From NCBI GenBank assembly GCA_027295245.1, contig JAPULF010000273.1, positions 1-14,057 of the forward strand: 14,057 bases of DNA, given 5' to 3'. The stretch is from Planctomycetota bacterium. Its GTDB lineage: Bacteria; Planctomycetota; Phycisphaerae; UBA1845; UTPLA1. This document shows positions 1-6,986 of this stretch, piece by piece (the stretch's first letter is position 1; each line of letters starts with the position of its first letter). The notes beneath the pieces were generated by a model. It was not told the origin of the DNA. It saw only the letters and a list, made by a program, of their open reading frames with translations, and did not search any database. A program made the translations under genes and the position numbers.

Positions 1-38
1 ACCTGGTTGAGTACAATGGTGCGTTTTGGAGTGGGCAT
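1..38 (-). CDS. 5' end of a leftward gene of unknown function (partial)
   Basis: The minus strand has an ATG at 38-36 that stays open to the window edge and reads MPTPKRTIVLNQ plus a partial valine codon. A purine-rich GGAGGA (complement of 49-54) lies 10 bases upstream of the ATG, and a closer GAGG is 4 bases away. A good leftward promoter with an overlapping palindrome sits at 89-116, giving a short leader of about 40 bases. Twelve residues are too few to name a product. If the palindrome is a Fur box, an iron-uptake gene such as feoA would fit, but that is speculation. The promoter and ribosome site are the main support for this being a real gene start. Confidence 0.5.
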   Translation of the reverse strand, partial: MPTPKRTIVLNQ

Positions 39-88
39 GAGACCTCGATCCTCCGACTCTGTGCAATGCCTGTTGTTCAATCCAAGGC

Positions 89-116
89 AGTATATTGAGA
101 CTCAGTCTCAATTCAA
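89..116 (-). promoter_or_regulatory. Leftward sigma70-like promoter
   Basis: Read on the minus strand, TTGAAT (complement of 111-116) is followed after 16 bases by TATACT (complement of 89-94). These match the -35 consensus at 4 of 6 and the -10 consensus at 5 of 6. The predicted start point near 82 lies about 44 bases ahead of the minus-strand ATG at 38. The spacer consists almost entirely of the palindrome at 94-112, so bound repressor would block RNA polymerase. Confidence 0.5.
94..112. promoter_or_regulatory. 19-bp perfect palindrome, candidate Fur-type operator
   Basis: ATTGAGACTCAGTCTCAAT is a perfect 9-1-9 inverted repeat. Its core TGAGACT-C-AGTCTCA has the 7-1-7 layout of Fur-family boxes (family consensus TGATAATnATTATCA; TGAGAATnATTCTCA is a common variant) and differs from that variant by one base per half-site. 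It lies between the -35 and -10 of the leftward promoter, a classic repressor position. The Fur assignment is inferred; the palindrome itself is seen directly. A further TTTGAGA half-site occurs at 122-128. Confidence 0.6.
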
Positions 117-327
117 CTGGATTTGAGAGAATAGCCGCATAATTATTTAACATTATATATAGTATGCAGTTATGATGAAAAACGTGGTTGCAATCGACGC
201 GAAGCCTAGACGGTCCTGCCCCAAAACGGCGTCCGAACACGCCCATGGCCACACACGCGTGGTTCTGTCACGATAGGCTCGTCGAATCGACCTCGCTCCT
301 CAATCAATCCCAAGAAGGACCGGAACC
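113..327. other. Intergenic region upstream of the phosphodiesterase-like gene
   Basis: About 215 bases between the divergent operator and the first rightward gene. The part from 139 to 180 is strikingly AT-rich for this GC-rich window (TAATTATTTAACATTATATA and following) and probably contains the rightward promoter. No hexamer pair with good spacing stands out: TTGAGA at 123-128 can only be combined with TAACAT at 148-153 (19-base spacer) or TATTTA at 144-149 (15-base spacer). From 181 to 310 I see no convincing gene or structure. A reading frame starting with TTG at 188 lacks a ribosome site and is rejected. Confidence 0.4.
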
Positions 328-330
328 ATC
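312..330 (+). promoter_or_regulatory. Shine-Dalgarno site and AUC start codon
   Basis: AAGAAGGA at 312-319 is a strong ribosome site, and ATC at 328-330 follows it after 8 bases, the ideal spacing. Translation from this ATC gives a complete lipoprotein signal peptide. The frame has a stop (TAG) at 274-276 and contains no ATG, GTG or TTG between there and GTG 382. The ribosome site therefore points to an AUC initiation codon, or to a single-base ATG-to-ATC change or sequence error. Confidence 0.5.
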
Positions 331-1815
331 ACAACCCAAGTCAAAACAATCGTCTTCGCCGGCGCTGTCGGCCTGTTCGTAGTGGGATGTCAATATCACG
401 TCGATTGGCCGGACGCCCCGGTCGAAACGCGGGGACGAGACGGCGAGACCACGACGCGAGCATTTAATATCGGCCACAAGAAACGACCGAACTACTTCGA
501 GCGCTTTCAGAACGGTCGGATCACGACGTTGTCGTTCGACGATGACGCCGACGGCACGATCGACGAAATCGTCGAGATGGCGCCGAACAACGACGACCCG
601 CACCTGGTGCTGATTCTCGACGGCGTACCTTTCGACCTGGTCCGGTCGATGTACGACGACGGCCGTTTCCGGCTGTTCGCTCCTCCGATTCGTATGGTCA
701 GCGTCTTTCCCTCGATGACCGATCTGGCGCTGACGCGGATCGTGCGTAGCAAGCGGTGCATAGCCGCCCAGTCGTTGTATTTCGATCGGGAAACGAACCG
801 ACTGAGCAACGGAAACAGCGTGTACCTCAACGGGAAGAACGCACCCTGGCGAGAGCGAATGCACTATTGCGCGACGCAACACGTGGGAGCCAATGCGTAT
901 TTGAATCCGCCATTCGTCTTCTCCACCGAGCTACGCGGAATGTACGAGTCATTCAAGAAGGCCGGCCCGGGCATCGCATTCGCCTATTCCGTCGGCACGG
1001 CGGGGCTGGGCACGCGCGGGGGCGAGCACGCGATTCGTGCGTACCTGCTCGAGATCGAGAAGCTCTGCGAACGAATCACCTACGACCGTCGCGGCCGCGT
1101 CAAGATCTCGATTCTCGGCGACCACGGACACACGCTACGGCAGGGCCGGCGCGTGACTTTCAAGCAAGCGCTGACGGCGGCGGGATTTCGGATCGGCGCG
1201 TCGATCCGGGGACCCAATGACGTGGTGCCTATCCACTACGGCATCGTGACCTACGCCCAGTTTCATACGGATCGAGCCCGGGCCGTGGCCGATGTGCTCG
1301 CCAAACAACCGTCGGTCGCTCTCGTGGCCTTCCGCGAGGCGGACCGTGTCGTCGTCCAGCGGCCGGGCGCGGCCGCCACGATCGGCAAACGAGAAGGTGG
1401 ATTCGACTACGACACGTCGCATGGAGACCCGCTGGAGCTTGCCGGCATCATCGAGGCGTTGCAAGACGCCGGACACGTCGCGGCCGACGACACGATCGCG
1501 GACCGCCCGCTCTTCGACGCCAGCGCGACACATCGATACCCCGATCCGCTGCACCGGCTCTGGTCGTGTTTTGACGATCTTGTCGACAAACCCGCGGACG
1601 TAATCGCGTCACTCAAACCGGAATACTGCCACGGCTCGAAGTTCTTCCATTTCTTCGTCGCTCCGATCGCCAGTACCCATGGCGGTCTCGAGTACGAAAG
1701 CAGCGTTACGTTCCTCTTGACCAACGCGAGCCGCGAACCGCTGCCCGCGGCGTGCCGCGTAGACGATGTCCTGGACCTGATCGCACAACCGATCGCGGAA
1801 CGTCCGACTGATTGA
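328..1815 (+). CDS. Lipoprotein of the alkaline phosphatase / type I phosphodiesterase superfamily
   Basis: With the AUC start at 328 the protein has 495 residues; from GTG 382 it has 477. The N-terminus MTTQVKTIVFAGAVGLFVVGC is a signal peptide ending in a lipobox-like VVGC (Cys21). The fold is that of nucleotide pyrophosphatase/phosphodiesterase enzymes: metal ligand Asp98 in LILDG, candidate nucleophile Thr131 in FPSMT, GDHGH at 264-268 (Asp265, His266) and His451 in STHGG. It therefore probably hydrolyses a phosphomono- or diester at the cell envelope; the substrate is unknown. An acidic DDDADGTIDE stretch near residues 71-80 resembles a DxDxDG calcium-binding loop, an unusual addition before the catalytic domain. 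The antiporter gene follows after 34 bases and may be co-transcribed. The superfamily is confident, the exact enzyme is not. The downstream GTG 382 would remove the signal peptide and is less likely. Confidence 0.8.
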   Translation: MTTQVKTIVFAGAVGLFVVGCQYHVDWPDAPVETRGRDGETTTRAFNIGHKKRPNYFERFQNGRITTLSFDDDADGTIDEIVEMAPNNDDPHLVLILDGVPFDLVRSMYDDGRFRLFAPPIRMVSVFPSMTDLALTRIVRSKRCIAAQSLYFDRETNRLSNGNSVYLNGKNAPWRERMHYCATQHVGANAYLNPPFVFSTELRGMYESFKKAGPGIAFAYSVGTAGLGTRGGEHAIRAYLLEIEKLCERITYDRRGRVKISILGDHGHTLRQGRRVTFKQALTAAGFRIGASIRGPNDVVPIHYGIVTYAQFHTDRARAVADVLAKQPSVALVAFREADRVVVQRPGAAATIGKREGGFDYDTSHGDPLELAGIIEALQDAGHVAADDTIADRPLFDASATHRYPDPLHRLWSCFDDLVDKPADVIASLKPEYCHGSKFFHFFVAPIASTHGGLEYESSVTFLLTNASREPLPAACRVDDVLDLIAQPIAERPTD

Positions 1816-1849
1816 CTGCACTCGACGGCGGCGTTAGATTTCGTCTGAC

Positions 1850-3883
1850 ATGTCTCACCTACGTCGAAGGCCGTACAGCCGATGGATCATCGCGGCGGCG
1901 ATTTCGCTTTGCGTCGCGCCGTTCGTTATCGCCCAAGCCGAAAGCGGGTCGGACCAAGACCAATCCGAGACACGGCCCGCCACCGATCGGCCTCCGGTCA
2001 TGCCGGCGCCGGTTGCGAGCACGGACACACCGGCCGATTCGACGGAACGAGTCGAAGACGGGGCCGCATCCTCGGAGACAGAACCGACCCAAGCCCAGAC
2101 CGAGCCCCCAGATATCAACGAGCCCCAACATATCTACGGGTTGTGGGCGCTCGCCCCTGCGATGGTCGCGATCATTCTGGCAATCGCTATACGCCAGGTC
2201 ATCATCGCGCTCGTTTTCGGTATCCTGACGGCCGCCGGCATGATGGTGTTCGTCCCCGGCGAAATCGCTGTCGGCCAATCGCTGTACAACCCGATCACGA
2301 TCGTCACCTACGCCGTCGATAATTACCTGTTTCGGGCAATCGCCCCCCTCAACGACGCCGGCGACGGAGTGAAATACACACGCCTATACATATTGATTTT
2401 CACACTGATGATCGGCGGCATGGTTGGGGTGATACAGGCCAACGGCGGCACGCGGGCGGTGGTTGATCGCCTGACCCGGCGGGTTACCCGGCGCGAACAA
2501 GGCCAGATTCGAGGGTTTTTTGCGGGAATCGCGGTCTTTTTCGACGACTACGCCAACGCGATGATCGTGGGGCCCAGCATGCGGCCGATTTTCGATCGGT
2601 TGCGTTTGAGCCGGGAGAAGCTGGCCTACATCGTAGATTCCACCGCCGCTCCGGTCGCGTCGATTTTCATCGGTACCTGGCTGGCCGCGGAAATTGGTTA
2701 CATTGACCAGGGCCTGGACAGTCTGGGCGAGGTCAAGCCGGCTTTCCTGTCCGCAATGAACGGAACAACTGCGTTTTGGGGCAGCCTTCCCTACCGCACG
2801 TATGCCATACTCGCACTTGTCATGGTCTTCGTCATCGCGATAACCGGACGGGATTTCGGAAGCATGCGTCGGGCGGAAAACGACGCCTTCGCCAATCCCA
2901 CACGACGGGAAACGCTGAATTCCGAGGAGACAACGGAACCGACCCGTAGCATCTGGCTCGGACTGCTGCCCGTCCTCGTTCTCGTTTTCGGCACGATGAC
3001 CCTGCTGGCGACCACCGGATGGTTTGCCGTTCAGAAGATTCCCGAGGAGGCGGCAAAAATCGATTGGAGTTCGGTGGTTCCAATCCGCGACAGCCTCGGC
3101 GTCGTACTTGGACAGGCAGACTCGAACGCTGCATTGTTGTACGCATCGCTTGCGGCGCTCGCTGTTGCGATTCTGATCACTAAGACTGCCGGGGCGCTTC
3201 CGCTGGCAAAGACCATGGACGCCGTCTCGAGCGGTGTCAGCCGCATGGCTGCGGCATGCATCGTGCTCGTCCTGGCATGGGGACTTTCCGACGCCGGCGA
3301 TAACCTGCAACTCGGCAAGGTCGCTTCGAGCTTTCTCAGCGATAAGATCGAGCGCGGCGTCTTCTCGCTCTCGTGGCTGCCGCTCTCGATTTTCGTTTCG
3401 GCGTGCATCGTATCATTCGCAACGGGCACGAGCTGGGGCACGATGGGAATCTTGTGCCCGGCGGTGGTTACGATCTCGGCTTCGGTGTTGGGCGACCTTC
3501 CGCAGGACCAGGCCCTGCCGATCTTCTACGCGTCGGTCGGGGCGGTCCTTACCGGGGCCGTCTTCGGCGACCACTGCTCTCCGATCAGCGACACGACCGT
3601 GCTGTCGTCGATCGCCAGCGAATGCGAGCTGGGGCGCCACGTTTGGACGCAGATGCCCTACGCACTGACCGTCGCGGCCGTGGGCATCCTCGCCACCGAC
3701 GGCTTGGACTTCGCCCTGCAGAAATGGGCCGGCACTTTCTACGACTCGACCTGGACCGCACACGGCCTGAACCAGTACTACAGCCTGATAATCGGGGTCA
3801 TTCTGCTGGTGCTGATCGTCTTGGCCATCGGCAGACGCCCCGCCCGACAGACACCCGAACCCGTGGTCCAACATGTCGTATGA
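1850..3883 (+). CDS. NhaC-family Na+/H+ antiporter with N-terminal extension
   Basis: A 677-residue polytopic membrane protein of the NhaC antiporter family, which exchanges protons for sodium or, in some members, organic acids. Family signatures are FFDDYAN at 230-236 within a hydrophobic segment and GDHCSPISDTT at 573-583; both place acidic and polar residues in the transport path. About eleven hydrophobic segments run from residue 98 to 668. Ahead of them, residues 12-30 look like a cleavable signal peptide (cleavage likely near AQA/ES), followed by about 65 residues rich in Asp, Glu, Pro, Thr and Ser. Typical NhaC proteins lack this, so the loop is probably extracytoplasmic. ATG 1850 is the only good start; the ribosome site is weak, which fits coupling to the gene 34 bases upstream. 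Transport direction and substrate cannot be decided from sequence. Confidence 0.88.
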   Translation: MSHLRRRPYSRWIIAAAISLCVAPFVIAQAESGSDQDQSETRPATDRPPVMPAPVASTDTPADSTERVEDGAASSETEPTQAQTEPPDINEPQHIYGLWALAPAMVAIILAIAIRQVIIALVFGILTAAGMMVFVPGEIAVGQSLYNPITIVTYAVDNYLFRAIAPLNDAGDGVKYTRLYILIFTLMIGGMVGVIQANGGTRAVVDRLTRRVTRREQGQIRGFFAGIAVFFDDYANAMIVGPSMRPIFDRLRLSREKLAYIVDSTAAPVASIFIGTWLAAEIGYIDQGLDSLGEVKPAFLSAMNGTTAFWGSLPYRTYAILALVMVFVIAITGRDFGSMRRAENDAFANPTRRETLNSEETTEPTRSIWLGLLPVLVLVFGTMTLLATTGWFAVQKIPEEAAKIDWSSVVPIRDSLGVVLGQADSNAALLYASLAALAVAILITKTAGALPLAKTMDAVSSGVSRMAAACIVLVLAWGLSDAGDNLQLGKVASSFLSDKIERGVFSLSWLPLSIFVSACIVSFATGTSWGTMGILCPAVVTISASVLGDLPQDQALPIFYASVGAVLTGAVFGDHCSPISDTTVLSSIASECELGRHVWTQMPYALTVAAVGILATDGLDFALQKWAGTFYDSTWTAHGLNQYYSLIIGVILLVLIVLAIGRRPARQTPEPVVQHVV

Positions 3884-3968
3884 AAAGGTTTCGGGCTTGC
3901 CTGCACGCGGCCAATCGCCTTAATTACTGTACCGGGAAACTGACAGGATCGGGTGCCTGCGGATCGTC

Positions 3969-3977
3969 TGTTATTCT
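3969..3977 (+). promoter_or_regulatory. Possible extended -10 promoter for the moxR-bat operon
   Basis: The 151-base gap between the antiporter and moxR holds TGTTATTCT, an extended -10 (TGn plus TATTCT, 4 of 6). No matching -35 is present at 17 bases; CTGACA at 3940-3945 is 26 bases away, too far. The gap is the natural place for the operon promoter because all downstream genes are closely packed, but this site is a weak candidate. I see no terminator for the antiporter gene here. Confidence 0.25.
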
Positions 3978-4034
3978 GCGGGTACTCCGACCCAGACGAA
4001 AAGCGACCCCCGATGCAAAGGGAGAACAGGTTAC

Positions 4035-5027
4035 GTGACGCAGATTGACTACAAACCGATCGACGCCGCAATCAAGTCCGCCAGCGAGCCGTTTCGGCGG
4101 CTCACCGACGAGGTCCACAAGGTACTCGTCGGGCAGGAGAACATGTGGCGGCACATGCTCATCGGCATTCTCTCGAACGGCCACGTCCTGCTCGAAGGCG
4201 TGCCCGGCCTGGCGAAGACCCTGACGGTTTCGTGCCTGGCTCGCGGCATCGACACGGGCTTTCGCCGGCTGCAGTTCACCCCCGACCTGCTGCCCGCCGA
4301 CCTGATCGGGACGATGATCTACCAGCCCCAAACCGGCGAATTCAAGGTGAAGAAAGGCCCGATCTTCTCGAACATCATCCTCGCCGACGAGATCAACCGT
4401 GCGCCCGCGAAGGTGCAGAGCGCTTTGCTCGAGGCCATGCAGGAGCGGCAGGTGACTATCGGCGACACGACCCATGCCCTGCCCGATCCGTTTCTCGTGC
4501 TTGCAACGCAGAATCCCATCGAGCAGGAGGGAACGTATCCCCTGCCGGAAGCCCAGGTGGACCGGTTCATGCTCAAGGTGACGGTGACCTATCCGACGCG
4601 CGAACAGGAACGCAAAATCCTGGACCGCATGGCCCGAACCAATCCGGACACGAGCATCAAACCGGTGCTGTCGACGAGTGACCTGGTCAAGGCCCGCCAG
4701 GCCATCGACGACATCTACATCGACGACAAGATCAAGGACTACATCGTCAATCTGGTTTTCGCGACGCGCGACCCCGGCGCGATGAACCTGGACTTGAAGG
4801 AGTTGATCCAGTACGGGGCATCTCCGCGGGCGACCCTGATGCTCACACTGGGAGCCAAGGCGAATGCGTTTCTCGCCGGCCGGGGATTCGTAACTCCGCA
4901 GGACGTCAAGGACCTGGCGCCCGCGGTCATGCGGCACCGCATCATTATCAGCTACGAGGCCGAAGCCGAAGAGCAGACCAGCGATGACATTATCAAGACG
5001 ATCCTCGACCACGTGCCCGTGCCTTAA
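4035..5027 (+). CDS. moxR: MoxR-family AAA+ ATPase
   Basis: A 330-residue cytoplasmic AAA+ ATPase of the MoxR group, thought to act as a chaperone that remodels or activates vWA-domain partners. Walker A is GVPGLAKT at 55-62, Walker B IILADE at 114-119, sensor 1 LATQNP at 156-161, with an arginine-finger region QVDRF at 174-178. The characteristic FTPDLLPADLIG stretch is at 81-92 and the NRAPAKVQSALLEAMQER stretch at 121-138. The length is normal for the family. GTG 4035 is chosen because AAAGGGAGA (4017-4025) lies 9 bases ahead and the protein begins where family members do. It is the first gene of the operon, followed after 3 bases by the DUF58 gene, the usual MoxR partner. Confidence 0.95.
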   Translation: MTQIDYKPIDAAIKSASEPFRRLTDEVHKVLVGQENMWRHMLIGILSNGHVLLEGVPGLAKTLTVSCLARGIDTGFRRLQFTPDLLPADLIGTMIYQPQTGEFKVKKGPIFSNIILADEINRAPAKVQSALLEAMQERQVTIGDTTHALPDPFLVLATQNPIEQEGTYPLPEAQVDRFMLKVTVTYPTREQERKILDRMARTNPDTSIKPVLSTSDLVKARQAIDDIYIDDKIKDYIVNLVFATRDPGAMNLDLKELIQYGASPRATLMLTLGAKANAFLAGRGFVTPQDVKDLAPAVMRHRIIISYEAEAEEQTSDDIIKTILDHVPVP

Positions 5028-5030
5028 CCG

Positions 5031-5906
5031 ATGATCCCGCGAGAACTACTCAAGAAGATCCGGCGGATACAAATCCGCACGTCGCACATGGCGAACGACA
5101 TGTTGGCCGGTCAGTATCATTCCGCCTTCAAGGGTCGCGGCATGGAATTCGAGGAGGTGCGGGAGTATTCGGCCGGCGATGACGTCCGGACGATCGATTG
5201 GAACGTCACGGCTCGGCAGGGCCGCCCGTTCGTGAAACGATTTCGGGAGGAGCGCGAGTTGACGGTGATGCTGCTCGTGGACGTGAGCGGGTCGCAGGCG
5301 TTCGGAACCGCGGGCCAACTGAAGCGCGACCTCGCCACGGAGGTCGGCGCCACCCTCGCATTCAGCGCCATCAAGAACAACGACAAGGTCGGGCTGATCG
5401 GCTTCTCGGATCGAATCGAAAAGTATGTCAAACCCGACCAGGGAACGCGTCACGTCCTGCGAGTCATACGCGAGTTGCTGACCATGGAGGCGACCGGGAA
5501 CGGAACCGACGTGGCCGCGGCGCTCGACCATCTCAACCGGGTTCTGACCCGCCGGGCGGTCGTTTTTCTGATCAGCGACTTTCAGGACACCGGGTACGAA
5601 CAGGCGCTGCGAATCGCCCGGAGGCGACACGACCTGATCCCGGTTGTGATCACCGATCCCCGCGAGGTCGAGTTTCCGAAGGTGCGATTCATCGAATTGG
5701 TGGACGCCGAAACCGGCGAACACGTGACCCTCGATTCCTCCAGTGCCGTGTTTCGGCGCGAATACACCCGCCGCGCGAGGGCCGCGGCCATCGAGCGTCA
5801 ACGATTGTTTCGAACCATGAAGGCCGACCCGATCGAACTGACTACCGGTCAGTCGTTTGTCGAGCCGCTCACCCGGTATTTTCGGGCACGAAAGTCGAGG
5901 TTGTGA
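5031..5906 (+). CDS. DUF58 domain protein (vWA-like)
   Basis: A 291-residue soluble protein of the DUF58 family, which usually accompanies MoxR and is presumed to be its substrate or adaptor. The DUF58 signature EVREYSAGDDVRTIDWNVTA lies at residues 42-61. A vWA-like fold follows with a complete metal-ion-dependent adhesion site: DVSGS at 84-88, Thr159 in GNGTD and Asp183 in LISDF. No signal peptide or membrane segment is evident, so it should act in the cytoplasm or at the inner face of the membrane, next to BatA and BatB. ATG 5031 lies 3 bases after the moxR stop, and the next gene starts 6 bases after its own stop. Biochemical function is unknown for the family. Confidence 0.93.
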   Translation: MIPRELLKKIRRIQIRTSHMANDMLAGQYHSAFKGRGMEFEEVREYSAGDDVRTIDWNVTARQGRPFVKRFREERELTVMLLVDVSGSQAFGTAGQLKRDLATEVGATLAFSAIKNNDKVGLIGFSDRIEKYVKPDQGTRHVLRVIRELLTMEATGNGTDVAAALDHLNRVLTRRAVVFLISDFQDTGYEQALRIARRRHDLIPVVITDPREVEFPKVRFIELVDAETGEHVTLDSSSAVFRREYTRRARAAAIERQRLFRTMKADPIELTTGQSFVEPLTRYFRARKSRL

Positions 5907-5912
5907 TCGATC

Positions 5913-6986
5913 ATGCATTTGCGTCGTGCGATTCGATACACGATCACGGCAACGCTGGGAGCCACCGCGGCCGTTCCGTTGGCAGGCTGCAGGGGTCAAG
6001 ACGAGACCGCGGAGTCCCCGACCTCAAAACCGGCCGGCGAGCCCGTCTCGCACACCGCCCAGGACGGACCGGTGAAGCTGACGGTGAGTGTGGATCGCGA
6101 TGCCGTCGCGGGAACAGATCCGGTCACTCTTACCCTGGTCATCGAGGCCGAGCGCGGTGTTCAGGTCAGCATTCCGCAGTACGAGGAGATTCTCGGCGAT
6201 TTCATCATCACCGGCGCAACCCAGGGTCAGCCGATCGAAGGCACGATGACCGCCCGCGTCGAACATCAATACAATCTCGAAGGCGTTCTACCGGGCGATT
6301 GCGAGATTCCACCGATCGCGATCGAATACATCGACGATCGCGAGCGGTCCGATGGGTCGCAAGAGACGCTTTCCGGCACGGTGAGTTCGAAGCCGATTCA
6401 CGTCAAGGTAGACATCGCGCTGGCGGGTATGAAAGAACCCGCAACCCTGCCGATGTCGTTCCCGAAGAAGGTGGTGGCGTGGGCGCTGGGAATCATCGCC
6501 ACCATGGCCGCGATCGGACTGTTTGCCAGATGGTGGCGGCGGCGACAGCCGTCCGTGGACGCGCCCTCGGCCCGTCGGCTGATTGCCCATGAGTGGGCGC
6601 TCGCCGAATTGGCCAAGTTGGTGGCGCGGAATCTACCGGGCCAGGGCCGCGCGCAGGAGTTCTATTATCGAATCAACGGTCTGATCCGGCGGTACATCGA
6701 GTTGCGGTTCGGTCTGATGGCGGCGGAACAGACCAGCGAAGAGTTCATTCGGGCACTGGGCCGCTCTCCGCTGCTGAGCGATTCGCACAAAGGCGGGTTG
6801 CAGGAATTCACGAACGCATGTGACCCCGTCAAATACGCCGGACTGCAACCGGATCAGAATGACATCACGTGGGTGCAAGTGTCCGCGGAGAACTTCATTC
6901 GTGAAACGGCCGCGACGACCTATGCCGGCGCCGAGCCCGCTCACGTTTCGTCGGCGGTGGGGACGACGGCGGGAGCAACGGCATGA
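5913..6986 (+). CDS. BatD-like / DUF4381-like membrane lipoprotein
   Basis: A 357-residue envelope protein. The first 26 residues form a lipoprotein signal with lipobox LAGC (Cys26). Residues 54-170 are beta-rich and resemble the BatD 'oxygen tolerance' Ig-like domain (LPGDCEIPPIAIEYIDD corresponds to the BatD IPxIxxxY stretch). A membrane helix follows at about 187-206, then a basic WWRRR stop and a cytoplasmic helical domain (220-335). The pattern there, FYYRINGLIRRYIELRFG and later CDPVKYA, is typical of DUF4381/BatD C-termini. It fills the position between DUF58 and batA usually held by a DUF4381 protein. ATG 5913 lies 6 bases after the DUF58 stop; the gene overlaps batA by ATGA. A lipid anchor plus a TM helix would keep it in the inner membrane. 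Confidence 0.8.
   Translation: MHLRRAIRYTITATLGATAAVPLAGCRGQDETAESPTSKPAGEPVSHTAQDGPVKLTVSVDRDAVAGTDPVTLTLVIEAERGVQVSIPQYEEILGDFIITGATQGQPIEGTMTARVEHQYNLEGVLPGDCEIPPIAIEYIDDRERSDGSQETLSGTVSSKPIHVKVDIALAGMKEPATLPMSFPKKVVAWALGIIATMAAIGLFARWWRRRQPSVDAPSARRLIAHEWALAELAKLVARNLPGQGRAQEFYYRINGLIRRYIELRFGLMAAEQTSEEFIRALGRSPLLSDSHKGGLQEFTNACDPVKYAGLQPDQNDITWVQVSAENFIRETAATTYAGAEPAHVSSAVGTTAGATA

Noticed and set aside
188..382. 64-residue open frame starting with TTG upstream of the phosphodiesterase-like gene
   Set aside because: No ribosome site, no recognisable protein features, and it overlaps the signal-peptide codons of the real gene in another frame.
2384..3310. 308-residue antisense frame within the antiporter gene
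   Set aside because: It lies opposite a clear NhaC membrane protein; composition is typical of a high-GC shadow frame.
3924..5012. 362-residue antisense frame covering moxR, longer than moxR itself
   Set aside because: The plus strand carries all AAA+ motifs of MoxR with a ribosome site; the antisense frame has no domain or start signal.
5198..6592. 464-residue plus-strand frame spanning the DUF58 and BatD-like genes
   Set aside because: Arg/Gly/His-rich shadow product of GC-rich codons; the two real genes have clear domains in other frames.
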